Shown piece by piece: positions 36,735-48,822 of a stretch of 64,000 bases of DNA. A program made the position numbers and the translations under genes. The notes beneath the pieces are model-generated. The model saw only the letters and a program-made list of their open reading frames with translations. It did no database searches and had not been told where the DNA came from. The stretch is from Hypholoma sublateritium FD-334 SS-4. Its lineage: Eukaryota > Basidiomycota > Agaricomycetes > Agaricales > Strophariaceae. The stretch lies in contig KN817603.1 of assembly GCA_000827495.1 (NCBI GenBank), positions 62,001-126,000 of the forward strand. Reading direction: 5' to 3'. Positions within the stretch are counted from its first letter, which is position 1; each line of letters opens with the position of its first letter.

Positions 36735-38846
36735 AGTACAGTGATCGGCGGCGATGGACGACTCAAGTTTAATGACCAGTTATATCTGAGGCCAGTTGCA
36801 CGAACGAGACACCCAGATGAAGCAAGGCGCAGCTGATTGGGGGACTGCTATGAAGACAAGGTATTGACTTGAAGAGGCCGCCCTGCTTTTATAGCCTGCA
36901 GGGTATGATCAAATGCCAGTGCATGCCAAAGCATGCGAAGGAAACCTTCACGTTTGATGTTTGATGGATTTGTTCCGCCGGTGGTCGCAATAAAGCCCGG
37001 CCAGTTAACGGCATATGGGTGCCCCCTTTGGATGGCACGGGCATGTCTTTCCTCCCAAAAGTATCCACATCCGTACGCCCAGATTGTGAAAGATTGGTAG
37101 CAGAAAGCATAAGGATATGGCCACCAGGAGCTGGGATCTCAAGATTCGCCAATCTTCGATGAGCTGAGAGATGCCGGTGGTTCGCCACGATTTGGCCTGA
37201 AGCTGTCTGTGGGTGTGAAATATTGGTGAAATTTTGTCAGGTCATCCAGACATTTTGTCATTTCCCGTACTTATCTCAAAAAAGCGCTTCAAGGTTAGCC
37301 ACACACGCCATATTTTTGGGCTAATAACGAGAACCAGAAGTGACTTAGTCATAGAAATTTTGATCAGAGGAACGGAAAATAAAAAAACAAAGCATACGTA
37401 CGCGCGGAAGCCTCACTTTTAGACTCGAAACACAATTCCTGAAGCTTGTATTTCAGAGCTATACTGACTCCCGAGAGTCCTCAAGGCTGCGGTTCTCAGC
37501 ACCGTGTGCTCGGGCTATTTCCCAGACGAAAAGCTGGTCATTTGATTGAGGGATCGCGCGAGTTGTCGAAAAGCCAGAAGTCGGAACACTGAAGGGTATT
37601 TAAAAGGGGCGCGAAGTCGTTGGCTAACTGAAGAGGGCATTCGGAGCGTTTCTAGCCCTCTAAGGCCATCGTTTTTCGGGAATCAAAGACATGGTAGATG
37701 TTCAACCTCAACGCAACCATCCACCAGAAATTTACTAATGCCTAATTTGGCATCCGGTCGGCGCTAACCGCAGGACCCCGGAACTCACCCAGTCTGGGTA
37801 GTGCCACTACGGTGCCACTATCATCTTCATGATCGTTACTTACATCCTCCATCCACTTAACCTCCACGGTCATATCACTGTCAATGGACTGCGGAATATC
37901 TAAATGGTCTATCTTCTCTTTGTAGTATGCGCATCAACTATGAACCGCCAGTTATGAGTACCTTCATTATCGTGACAACTTCTTTCTGTTTATTTACAGG
38001 CCCGGGAAGGTCACATCTTGGCGACATCGCCAATGTCTATCCAACTCTTCCCGCCGCAGAATTAGACCAGTATAATCGGTCTCCCACAGGCTTGAGACCA
38101 TCACCTCACCATCCTGAGGCGGCTTCACTGATATAAGTGGTTGCAGATCCCTTAATCATTTTGAAGCCTTGAGCCGTTGATATCGGAATAATTGGATACC
38201 TGTTCAAAAAATAAAGTGAGCAACCGCAGGGAGCAACACTTTAGGTCTCCGTTTGGAACCTGCTTCTAAGCCTTCCGGCCTGGAGACTTATAACCACAAT
38301 ATGACCAGTCGCAGAGACATTGATGCCATCTAAGTAGATGCCACAAAGTTTCGGACCGCATTCCATCTCTGGAATATGTGACGTAAAGGCTCTTAAGTAC
38401 AGCGGATACATCCCGTTGGATTACGCATCTATCTCGCGAAAGAAGACAACGCAAGCTATGAATATGCGCTTAGTTCGTGCTATTGCCGAGTCGGTGCTAT
38501 CTTATCAATATCTTATTAACATCAAGTAATAGTACTTATCAATTTAGGACCGACCTTTATGGTGGAATATCTTCCAGCATTTGATATTCTGAACCTAAAG
38601 GGACATGAAGTCACCATTACATCTTGTGGTAGGAGGGATCGCGGCAAATCCTTCACACGAATGGGTTTCGTGCGCTGATTGCGCCAGTGGCACGCTGGTA
38701 TGTGCGGGGTCTCCTGACACATTGATAATCAGACGCACGCCCACATAAATTTGTACAGTCGCGTATTGGGCTATGAAAGGCACTGATTAAAGCAAGCTAA
38801 AATTGCTCGACAATGCATGGACTGGGTTTATAAGCTGTCACCCCGA
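36735..38846. other. 2.1-kb intergenic region, no convincing gene
   Basis: Several 60-100 codon frames on both strands lack recognisable motifs, and attempts to splice them fail. The sequence is mixed AT content without clear repeats. It should contain the SDR promoter and the 3' flank of the 2OG oxygenase gene; decayed coding sequence around 37.5-38.7 kb is possible but I could not identify a parent family. Confidence 0.4.
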
Positions 38847-40553
38847 TCAGAGGGCGGAGGAGTGGGAATAGGTAGCTTCTAATCTTGATTTAACATACTG
38901 GCCGGCGGTTACGACGTCGTACTTGCTTGGCGATCCAGGCGTGACGCACGTAGGGATAGGCTTCAACGTAATGAGCATAAAGCACGCAAAAAATGGCGAT
39001 TCAAAGTTTGCTTACCTCTAAAAGAACATCATAGTCCGTTCCGAAAAAAAGTGGGATAGAATAACGCTCTAGACCTGAGCGATTAATCACGCGATGCAAG
39101 GTGGACTTGAACATATCGTCTGGTTTATACTTGTCAGGAAGTGACATGAAAGTAAGATATTTCGGGCCTTACTAGTCCAACGGGCGAATTGATCGCCCAA
39201 GCTGCAACAACAAAAGTTATTCCTGAAAGACAATCACGGACATTGTAGAATGTAAGCACTCACTTGACCACTAACGTTCCCGGAATAGGCACGGCATCAA
39301 CCCATTTCCCCGCAGCGTTCTGCACCTGCAATCCTCCTGCTGTGTCTTGCCACAAGATTGTGAAGCACTAGAAGCCAAGAATATGACCATTTAGAGGTCA
39401 TGCTGGTATTGGATCGTAGGACTCGTTTACCTCATAGCTTAATATGAGCAAGCAATAGTAGTAAGTATAAATGAAATGTCGGGTTAGGCACGAGAAATGA
39501 CCCACTCTGTATGGGCACCGATGCCTATCTGTTTCCCATTAATGTCCGTCTCGAAGCTAGTCGGGCTCTGCGGGGGATAATGAAGCAGGCGCATAATTGC
39601 TGCAGACTTGATGGTCTAAGCTGGGCAATCAGCCCATCCGTTCATGCTTTGGCCGTGCCTGTTGAATAGTCATCACCTTATCATCGAAGAAGGTCTCTGG
39701 AAGGTCCAAAGCCAAAGCAAATAGTGGGAAGAGCAATTTCCCCACTTCAAGTGTCCTGCGACTGTGATCACCGAGGTAAACGAGCATCAGCATGGATGTT
39801 CGCGAGATATAGTCACTTCCAGAAATACATACTAGTAATCAGTTACTATCTCTTTGAATTCTGGAATTTCTGGAGGCCATACATTTCCTCCAGCCATCTG
39901 CCCGTTATGCTCCCCCTCCGAGGGTATTTCGCAGCCGATATCAAAGGCCTCGTGCATGTCCCCAAGGCCTGTTGGATCTGTATTTTCACCGAGAAAAGCA
40001 GTGTACCCTTTGAAGTTAGAAGTTTTGTGAATATCCAGCTGATAAGATCTGAGAATTAATGAGGTCCTTGAACGAAAATCGAAAATATTGACCTCCATTT
40101 TGGTCGCCTCTGGAAGAGCAAAGTATTTCTTCCCAACGTTGATAGTGTTATCAACGGCTTCTTCTGGGATTCCATGCGACTCGACTAGGTGTATGATGTG
40201 AGTACATGCAGTCTATCCCATCTGCGACAAGTCCTTACTATAAAAAAAACCAACCTATAAAGCATCGAATCAACTGCAGTCAGCATCCGGTGCTCCTTCG
40301 AAATTCAAGAGTGGCGACTTACATTTATACAAGCATCGCGGATAAGATCTGCGAGTCTCTTACGCGCAATAGGATCGCTACTACGAGCGTCTTTTATATC
40401 ACTATTGAGATCGGCGAGGTCTCAAAACCTGTGGCAAGCAGGCCCAGCAATGGACAAGGGGGGGTGAGCTAACATTACTGGTATTTCTTCGAAGGTGCTC
40501 TCCGTACGGTGGAGGGCCACTAGTAGCTCTGGGCTAGCTGCGAGATGTGCCAT
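38847..40553 (-). CDS. 2-oxoglutarate/Fe(II)-dependent oxygenase (isopenicillin N synthase-like), possible frameshift at exon 2
   Basis: Minus-strand exons: 40553-40479, 40428-40323, 40254-40239 (16 nt), 40184-40093, 40038-39833, 39761-39677, 39615-39506, 39437-39431 (7 nt), 39367-39264, 39201-39173, 39119-39016, 38960-38847; about 346 residues. Family signatures are clear: [29 protein letters not shown], iron ligands in GAHTDYE (His, Asp), [15 protein letters not shown], the distal STLHRVINR His and the 2OG-binding R-Y-S in ERYSIPLFF. Fungal members oxidise small molecules, often in secondary metabolism; the substrate is unknown. All exons after the second join perfectly, but exon 1 (ending TFEEIP) to exon 2 ([10 protein letters not shown]) is off by one base with the only canonical splice sites. 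The C-terminus is TYSHSSAL. Confidence 0.78.
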
Positions 40554-42492
40554 GACTAACACAGACTTTCTTCGATTCTTGATAAGTTCTATGGAGGTCG
40601 GCAAGAGGTCAGAGGCAACAGGGGTCACGGTCGTTGAGCAAACAGGGGCCAGCTCCTGATGGTGGCTGTGCTCGCTTCACGACCTGCCACCCTTCGTGCA
40701 CTATGGATATCCGTTAGTGCCATCGCGATAACGACAATGCGACGACGACAACGGCGGGAACAGCACAGGCGGCGTGTAGAGTCCGAGGGGCGCCCTAGGA
40801 GATGATGACAAGCAGCTACCCTTTCCTCACTCCGCTCACCTCTTGACGCCTGCTGATTGCAGATGTATCGCTCACCACGAACACCGCCCGAGCTCCAACA
40901 CCCTAACAGCCAGTGCCGCATGAAGGAGCGCAAGGGACCCACTCGGGCGCTGTTCGCCCCATTCGACGCAACGTGCCCAGGCCCAATTTCCAAAGAGCGC
41001 CGCTGCCCCCTCGCCGGCTGGCCGCTGCGTTTGAGCACCTTGCCGTCGCCGTTGTGCACCACCGCCGCCCACTGAGGGCCGGAAAAGGCCTCCTCGTGGG
41101 TCGTTTCCACCGCCAATCGACAATGGCACCTGCGTAGCTAGCGCCATCTCCTTCCGAAGGCCACCCACCCCCGCATCCGCACGCCGCAGAAACACTTCGA
41201 GGGCCGTCTGCGCGCGGACGCTAGGTGCGCTTGTGGTCGCGTCACCACCAACCAGGGCTCCGCCTCCTTCATCGTTGGATCCCCCTTTACCGCGGCCGTC
41301 GCTGCCCCGTGCCTTCCCCTGGCCCTTGCAGGAGCGTGCGAGCCGCTGTCAACGAGGCTGCCACTCTCCCTATACCTCTGAGCTGCGAACTTCGCTTGAG
41401 CACCGTGGTCCCTCGCCACAAACCCCCCTGAACCCAACGCCGCCGCTTTGGCGTCTGCTCGAGCCGCAGTGTTTGCGCGGGCGCCGTTATCTGCAGCGAT
41501 GCACCAGCATCAGCTATTAACTTCGCCGAGGTGCAAGCGCGAGCTGCGATGCTCGCGCGGCCATCATTCTGCGTCGCCTCGCCTTTCAAGGCCCTAACGC
41601 CGCCACGGCGCGTGTACGAGCTACAATGCTCGTGCAGGCGCCGTTTCTCGCCAACCCGCCCGTCTTGGAGCCAATAATGCCATCGAAGCGCTCGCACTGG
41701 CGCCGTTATCCACCGCCTCTACCCGATCTGGACCGAACGAGATCTACTTAGCGTCCGCGTGGTTGTGCAGGCTCCGTTTCACCCACCTGCCTCCTGACTT
41801 GCTCACCTTGCCCCATCCCGCCCCACGCGTGCGAACTACGAGGCTCGTGTTCCACCCCCGCTGCCATCACTGTCAATCTGTCATTAGCCATCGGGCGCGA
41901 GGCGGAAACTGCGAAGCTCGTGTATCGCATCGCCGCGAAACGCGCCGTTCACCATTCAGGAGCCGCGTCTCAGTCGCCGTTCAGCCCCTCCAGCACCCAC
42001 CAGATGTGTATCACGAGCTTCACAGTTCGCGTTGCGCGTCTCAGCTATCCTAGACACCACTTCGCTGCATGAGCGTGCTTCGGGCGCGGAACACGCGTCG
42101 TACCAGTTGTTTACATAGTAATGGGGATTGTGCATGCCAAAGTCATTGAAAATACACAATGGTACCAATGGTAAACGTAGCGCTCCAACGAGATTCGGTC
42201 CGTGAACAACTTCAGCAACCCTTGAACAATGATGTGTGGAATGTTTGGCAGAGGCCTCGAGGACTTCGGCCATCCGAGTCATATCGTGTCGAGTCATTGG
42301 TCTTGTGTACGTCAGTCTTCGGTCTTACCCATTTCACACATCCATTGTGGCTGAAGTTTTAAATTCGCTATTCACCGACCCTGCTACTGAAGCCAAGCAC
42401 CAAGGTCTTCAACTAATCACGACCAATTACATTACGTCCAATCCAACCTCCACAAAATATTGCCAGTCTTTTGCAACCAAAAAGGCAATATC
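40554..42492. other. 1.9-kb GC-rich intergenic region with hairpin-forming repeats
   Basis: No supportable gene; frames of 90-160 codons here are compositional (Arg/Ala/Pro-rich on every strand). The part from about 41380 to 41930 carries degenerate inverted-repeat units, listed separately. From about 42100 the sequence becomes AT-richer and serves as promoter for the deaminase-like gene. Confidence 0.5.
41380..41930. repeat. Cluster of degenerate GCGAGC..GCTCGC hairpin repeats
   Basis: At least four related units recur. At 41537-41558 the arms GCGCGAGC/GCTCGCGC are perfect around a 6-nt loop. At 41616-41633 the arms ACGAGC/GCTCGT are perfect around TACAAT. Degenerate copies lie near 41827-41850 and 41905-41925, and a weaker one near 41380. 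Flanking CGCCGTT blocks recur too. Non-coding; the element class is unknown. Confidence 0.55.
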
Positions 42493-44762
42493 ATGCAAGA
42501 TAAACCGAACAAAAAAGACCCGTCTTGCAACGCCTCACAGTCACCTAGCATCTCTCATAATTCCCTACCGGAAGATATTCCGAGAAATATTCTTGCCTTC
42601 CGCACTATCACAACATTGCTTTCCCGGATACAGCAGGGACGGGCATCGCAAGTTCCACAACCGTATACCGCGCAACTCAATCGTGATGAGCGCCGGGAAC
42701 TCAAGATATCCAATGCATTTTCTACTCTGGCTGTTATCGAACATGAGATTGTTGCAGTTGTTACAAATCGTGACACGGAGACACTTGAGGTCATTGCCTC
42801 CATCCAGTCTCCTAACGACAACTTTTCGTATATCGAACGCTCCAATTCGCTGTTCTCAGGACTTACCTCCCAAAATTTCCAGTCCGTCGAAATCCCTCAG
42901 AATCATTCGAAGGATGCCCCACAACCGACAGTTCTTTCAACTGCAGAAGCCATTACTGATGCAAAGGTCCTGGCTGGTCTTGCCTTGGTTGATGACGAGG
43001 CAATAAAGTTGTATGTCGAGGCACGTTGGTGAGGACTGTTTGATCATACTACTGCTGTGCGTACTCATTTTTATACTTGACCAGGAGTCATCCCACAGCA
43101 GCCAAGCACTTATGGATCTTGAGCAAGCTGCTCTGCATGAAAGAACCCTCTAACGACGGCCCCAAAAGGGATATCACCGCTCTCATTAACCGCATTCGAC
43201 GCTACATCATTGCTACTTGTTACCCGAAGATGAATCGTCGGATGCAGCACCGCTTGTCAAGGTCCTATGTCCAGTCTCTAGGCGGAATAACAGCTTTTCA
43301 GTTCAGCGAGTCTGAACGCGATGGGCTGCCACCAAAAGACGAGATTGAAAGTGATCGACGATTTTTGGTCAATATCTTGTTGCCTCTTGCTTCGGATTCG
43401 ATATACAAAACCAAAACTCCAAAATTATTGGAGCAAGCCCAGTTAGCTTATGACCTCAAACCCTTTCAGCTGTACACCAATGAAACCTGCACAGAGTTCC
43501 ATCAATTATTTATTGAAATCCTGCAGGGTTTTGAGACATCGCTGGACGAACTGGCACAGACTCGAGGCGCTGAAGAAGTTTCAACCCGGGGCTCCGACGA
43601 GTTCAAGGAAAACGTACGGCTCGTTTTGGTGCATGGGTATGGGCTCCAGATGCTATCGAAAGGTGCTGGTCTCAAGATGCACTTGAAAACCATCGCACCC
43701 TTGCTTATAAACAACCCGGTCCTTCGTTCCGAATCCGAAATGTCGATACTAAATGCTGGTGCAGAGCAGCAGGAACTTGAACTCGACAGAGACGTCGAGG
43801 CTGTCCGACCTTTTGCCAGTAAAGAAGGTGCTGAGATTCCACTCTGGATGTCTTATATCAACTGGTTGGAGCTTATGGTCACTTATTTCGACGCCGTAAG
43901 TACTCTTGTTTGCTACGTCACTGGGCAATATTTCAATCACGAAGCCATTTCTATCCGGATTTTGGTCGCTCCACCTGTGGACCGACGTTTACTCCCGTGG
44001 CAGGAACTCTTCGCTGACTCGACGCTCTTTCCCACACTTCCGGACTATGATGCTGGATTCAGTTGCGCGGGCTGGCACATAAACAATGCTGATATACTCG
44101 AATTTCTCAGCAACGCTCTTGATACTCTCTCTAAGGCTGAGGCTGCCAAAATAACGTGGGACGAGAAGGACGTTAAGCAAACCATCCTGAATATCGAAGC
44201 AGTACAGTCCTTCAAATTGCCGGAATGGGAGGAGCGCGCAGAGGATATACTTGTCAAGCTTAGGGGGTTGGACGGTCTTTCACCTGGTGCCGATTTGGTC
44301 CAAGAAATCTCCACCGACATCCGGTCGCTGTGCAAGAGCTCCACATTTTTCACTTCTCTGGAGGACAACCGAGGCTTTTCAGGCACACTGCATTGCGAAG
44401 CTTGTCTCGTGAGTCTTTTCAATGGGACCACAAATACCAGCAAAGACACGCTGGCACAAACGATGGTAGGTTATATTTCCAAATCATTTTTGTCTTCAAC
44501 ATCTCATTATTTGTCAAAGGGCTTTCAAGTTGGATCAATAATAGGATCATCGGAACGTGGGTGTCTTGTGTGCCGATGGCTGATCTCTGCCCTAGGACGA
44601 GGCGGAGTTATTGCAAGAGACTCTCACAATAGTGTTACAGCTTGCACTTTGCCTACATGGCTCCCGGGGAATATTGTGGATTCAATGAACCAACACTTTG
44701 GTGGTTTATTGAGGCAAAAGCTTGTGGACATGATCGTAAAACACACCCGCAATTGCACTTAG
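42493..44762 (+). CDS. Deaminase-like protein (resembles fungal OTT_1508-type deaminase-domain proteins)
   Basis: Two certain exons, 42493-43010 and 43085-44762, give about 731 residues; a probable third intron at 44466-44519 (54 nt, stop-free) would shorten it to 713. Most of the protein is helical with no recognised domain. Near the C-terminus lies a putative zinc-deaminase signature: G-T-L-H-C-E-A (His609, Cys610, Glu611) and, 40-60 residues later, IGSSERGCLVC (a C-x-x-C). This H/C-x-E plus C-x-x-C layout, with an 'IG.S.R.C..C' context, is what I recall for OTT_1508-like deaminase domains common in basidiomycetes. Activity and substrate are unknown. Another candidate intron starts at 43896 (GTAAGT), but its removal breaks frame and it is not used. 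The start is the first ATG of the open frame. Confidence 0.68.
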
Positions 44763-45351
44763 GTTCATACAGGCTTTCGGACGACATCGTATAAATCAAT
44801 ATTTCCGGAATTATAGCTCAACTCTAAGAGTTACCGGATATGATTGAAAAGGAAATCGGATGTATCATGTGGGGAATTGTGAAAATATGCTTCTCATCAT
44901 GTCTCTGCGGTTAGAATATGGTCCTGACTTATATCATCGAGTCATATCCTGGGCGTAAAATCTGAATGGTGCCATGATTAATAGATTTTCTTGAGGTTCG
45001 TAAGTTTGTGTGATTAAGACGTTTGAGTTCGGCAAACCTGAGGCTCGACCTTCGGAGTCATCACTTCGGTTGTTCGTAAGTATTTTGCCAACCCCTAGAT
45101 CAATCTGATGCCTTTCAACAACGGACACATTGTGCCGCGCATTTGAACAGCATAAAGGGTATACTCTTATATAAGTCCTCGAGATGTCTATGTAGAGCAA
45201 GCACAAATAGTACACGGAACATCTTTGGCAGGATAATAAGTAATCAAAACAAGTCCATTAAACGTCCGATTAAAAACTAATAAGCCAGCTTATCGACATA
45301 GCATAAACGACAGAATAAGGGTGGACGGATCGTCATCAGCGGGAAAGGGCG
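44763..45351. other. Intergenic, converging 3' ends
   Basis: About 590 bp, AT-rich, between the deaminase-like gene (plus) and the copper radical oxidase gene (minus). No gene is seen. Confidence 0.6.
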
Positions 45352-47824
45352 TTAGAATCTCGGTCCGTTATTAGGATATGGGGGATATTGCGGTTGCTGC
45401 GCTCCGGAGGCAGCGTGGTCTGTGTACGGCGTGTCATGGAAACTCGCAGTACTCCCGTTCCACGCCTGGCTGTAATTATTTTGCTGTAAAGGAACGAAGG
45501 CGCTGGTGTCGGAGACCCGTCCTCCACGTTGGCCAAGGCTTGCCCCTCCGCCGGTGGCCGTCGATATTGGATACGAGTTGGGAGTGCCACGAGCACCACG
45601 CCTTCGTTTCGCCATGATGCCAATGACCGCACCTACGATGGCAATGAGGGCAACCCCACCAATAACTACACCTATGATCACACCAAGATGGTTGCTTGAT
45701 GAGCTCGAAGTGGTGTTATCCGATGATGAGCCAGTCCCAGTTGTGCTCGCCCCCGATGCGGACCCCGATACAGAGTTCAGACGGATGCTCGCTGGAAGAG
45801 TGCTTGTAGGAGCGGTGGGCTGGGTACCCAATTGACCATTTCCAACGATGAGATATGTACCATTACTGGGAATTCCATGCACGTTTACGAACATCAAGGC
45901 CGGTCCAGGTTGGAAGAGATTGGCGTTTGGGGGGAGCTGCGCCACATGGAGCGTGATCGACCCGTCGCTGTTGACAGTATACGTGTTGTTGAGCTGCAGG
46001 TGACGCTGGCCCATGTTCATAGCATGTGTTGTAAATCCACCGCGCATGAGGACCACTGTGGTGTTGTCGGCTGCGTCATTCGCCGATCCTGAGTAGGAAG
46101 AGGCAGGGATGGTGAGATCGAATGGGTTGCCGCCATATGTCAAGTTGGATGGCATGCCAGTGGGAGCAGGTCGCGTTGTAGCGGAGAAATATGGTGGATA
46201 GAATATCTCTGCTGCATATGTCGTGGGGAATATCGTAGTGATATTATAGTCGATGTTGGGATTGGATCCCGCAACTAGGACTGAGGCATCCGGCAGTAGA
46301 ATGGCGGATGAGTGATAGAGGCGAGGTATTTGAGATGCCTGGAATTGTGGTCTGGTCCATCGGCTACCTGGAGCGGCGTTTGGATTGTAGATAGCGGGTG
46401 TAAGTACAGGACCAGCAGCAAGGGATTCTCCAAACGGCATTAGCGAAAAGCTCGGGCTGCTCAAGGTGCCTTGGTTAGAATATCCAGCAGTTCCATTCAG
46501 CCCACCATTAATGACAAGCATGGTTCCATCCGGGAGGGTGATAAATTGACCCATAGTTCGCCCCTCGAGCATATCGTCGTCTTGGGTGTAGACGGGGGCC
46601 GATCCGTCCTGAGGTTCGGGAGTTATACGCTGACAATCTTGCGAAGCGGGATAGTTCCATGTGTCGATGTAAGGATATGAGTAATTTCCCCAGGCGAAGT
46701 CGGACATGTTACTTCCACCGCAAAATAGAATGGTCGGTGTGTAATTGTTCGCCGGAGTTAACGGTAACATGGCAGTGGCTCCCGATGCAGGATAAACGCG
46801 GACAACACCATTTGGCATGGGGGGCAAAGGAGTTTCGACGTTGGCATCGTGGTCCCAAAGAACTGTGCAGATTAGCAAGACAAAGGTGAGCAATTGGCGA
46901 GAATAGATAGCGGATTGCATGTAATACCTGACGAAAGATTAGACTGTACAAACATTTTCCCCGAAGGCATCAGGAAAGTGTGCGCATATGCATTGAGACC
47001 AGATGTTTGGATTAAGAAGTTGAACGTTTGAGGAGCAGTGGTTCGTGGAGGATAATATTCGTATGTGCTATCGGCTGCGTTGCCTTCCGTCACTGGATCG
47101 ATGTTGGGATAATTACGATTGACGTATCCACCGTTCACAAAACCGCCAATGATAACCACATTTCCGTCTGCTGTAGCCTCTGCGGCGGAGTACCATCGAC
47201 TATGTTGCATGGATAAAAGTGTAGGGTCATCGAACCAAGTACATTCCGAAGAGGAGAAGTCGTCGCCATCCACGCAAGGGTTGAGAATCCGCATTGCTCG
47301 TGTGCCATCAAAATCTTGGTATGTCGAGTCCCAAGCTCCAGAGAAACCACCGGGATTGGGCTGCGATCCGATGTTACCTCCGGGCCCAATCGCACCGTTT
47401 CCTCCAAATGTTACAAAAGAGCCGTTGGGAAGATGCATGCCTGATGAGCAAAAGGTATTGGTACGAACGTCCATGGGGGTCGCGGTCTGCGTTGCGATGT
47501 CCCTTGCAAGTAAAGTCAGCCCTAAAACGTAGTATGCCCCGCACGACTCACCAGACAGCGCCCCATGCTGGGTGTCCATTAATTTGGGTAGGATTACCCT
47601 CGGCTTTGTCTAAAATGTAAACTTTTTGGTCGTTACCCAAGAACATCTGCGGAGAATCACAAGTTAGGATGAGAAGCGGTATCGAAAGCTTTCTGTCGTC
47701 ACACCATCATTGCACTGATCAGCGTTTGCCCCCCATCCGCAAATGTCCCAGCAGTTGCAGCGAAAGCGAGGGGTGAAGTGGGGGCTAGCATTGAGGCAGC
47801 GAGAAGCGAGCGTAGGTTGAGCAT
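45352..47824 (-). CDS. Membrane-anchored copper radical oxidase (glyoxal oxidase-like)
   Basis: Four exons on the minus strand: 47824-47705, 47646-47552, 47502-46928, 46862-45352, giving 766 residues. A signal peptide opens the protein (MLNLRSLLAASMLAP..AFA). Active-site residues line up with galactose/glyoxal oxidases: Cys90 in NTFCSSG and Tyr176 in SRWYSAA would form the Cys-Tyr radical cofactor; Tyr446-His447 in PRLYHSS and His543 in FTTHAMNMG are the copper ligands. The catalytic fold ends in a domain with VHGIPSNGTYL. A Ser/Thr linker leads to one transmembrane helix (about 656-680), then a basic stop (AKRRRG) and an 85-residue Gln/Asn/Pro/Tyr-rich tail. Copper radical oxidases make extracellular H2O2 from aldehydes or alcohols, feeding peroxidases. 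The anchor suggests a cell-surface form, as in smut Glo1. Confidence 0.92.
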
Positions 47825-48822
47825 GGCGGGGGAGCCTGCTGCGCAGGGAAGGCGAAACTGGAGGAGGGTTGATGTTAGAAAGGGAGAAAGAAGGGCGCGG
47901 AGCGGGCATTCACACGCCGCACCAACATTCAAGCATGCCGCTCGAGATATATTTAGATGCAAACGGCGTTGTTCTATTTATAGATTCATCCAAAATTAGC
48001 TGAACGCGAAGGTGCACCGTAACCTATACTTCGCCTTGCTGTACTTATGTCCACCATGCCAAGCAGCGTATTAGTTTTTACGTTGAGTTTAGGTTTTTCT
48101 CTGCACATAAATGTTGAGCTTCTTCGGGAGTTTTGGATTACTCGATGTCTCTATTTTCTCAATTTATTTTTATCGTCGATGTTGCTCTGAGTTCTAACTT
48201 GTCATTGCAAACTGATGCGCAACCGTTAGTTCCAATGTTTGTAAAAATATACTTTCTAGACTGTTGAAATTTGCGTGCTCAGTACGAAAGGTGTGAATGC
48301 CGGCCGATTCAGCCCGATGCCCGAGAGCAAGTTGAACAAGAGCAACCTCACATTTATGCGACGTTTTGTTTATTAAATTTTCATGTTCACTGTCGCACCT
48401 GACGCAAATGAGCGAAAGTTTCCAGCTGAGATCAAGCTGAGAAGTTATTGAGAAATTACTCAAGTTATATCGCAATTGAGATATGAAACTCTAACTCAAT
48501 CTTTGTATATACTTGAGTAAGTATTTCATCTGAATTGCCACAGAGCAAGACAATACTGATGAAAAGCAGCGGCACGTAGCCTTAGCTTTGCCTTTAAGTT
48601 ACACATGTCACAGTGGGTACACACAAAAAGGCATGCAGCGATGATGACTCCGTTGACTTGCCACGTCGGTCACTGGTCACCGGCACCGGCCATCAACTAG
48701 AGGACTCAATCGGCAGTGCCGGAACGTCGTTCAATTGCAGAGCAGGTCTCATCCCACCACTATCATCGCTGGGCGACATTCTTCGAATCTGGTATTCGCA
48801 AGACCTTAATCAAATTATATCC
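47825..48822. other. Divergent intergenic region between the copper radical oxidase and secreted-protein genes
   Basis: About 1 kb containing two divergent promoters. A short frame at 48613-48873 overlaps the secreted-protein start and has no recognisable motif. No additional gene is supported. Confidence 0.5.
47974..47983 (-). promoter_or_regulatory. TATA box of the copper radical oxidase gene
   Basis: The palindrome CTATAAATAG lies about 150 bp upstream of the ATG at 47824, a near-consensus TATA element for leftward transcription. Confidence 0.5.

Noticed and set aside
36900..38800. Possible remnant of a decayed gene or transposon
   Set aside because: Short open pieces could not be joined or matched to any family; no terminal repeats or transposase motifs found.
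40625..41116. 163-codon minus-strand open frame
   Set aside because: Compositional only; no motif, and overlapping frames of similar length exist on both strands.
42236..43006. 256-codon plus-strand frame overlapping the deaminase-like exon 1
   Set aside because: Different frame from the exon that splices in phase to the long second exon; no motifs of its own.
43896..43944. Possible 49-nt intron (GTAAGT..GAAG) in the deaminase-like gene
   Set aside because: Removal shifts the frame away from the HCE/CxxC part; the frame is open through it, so not used.
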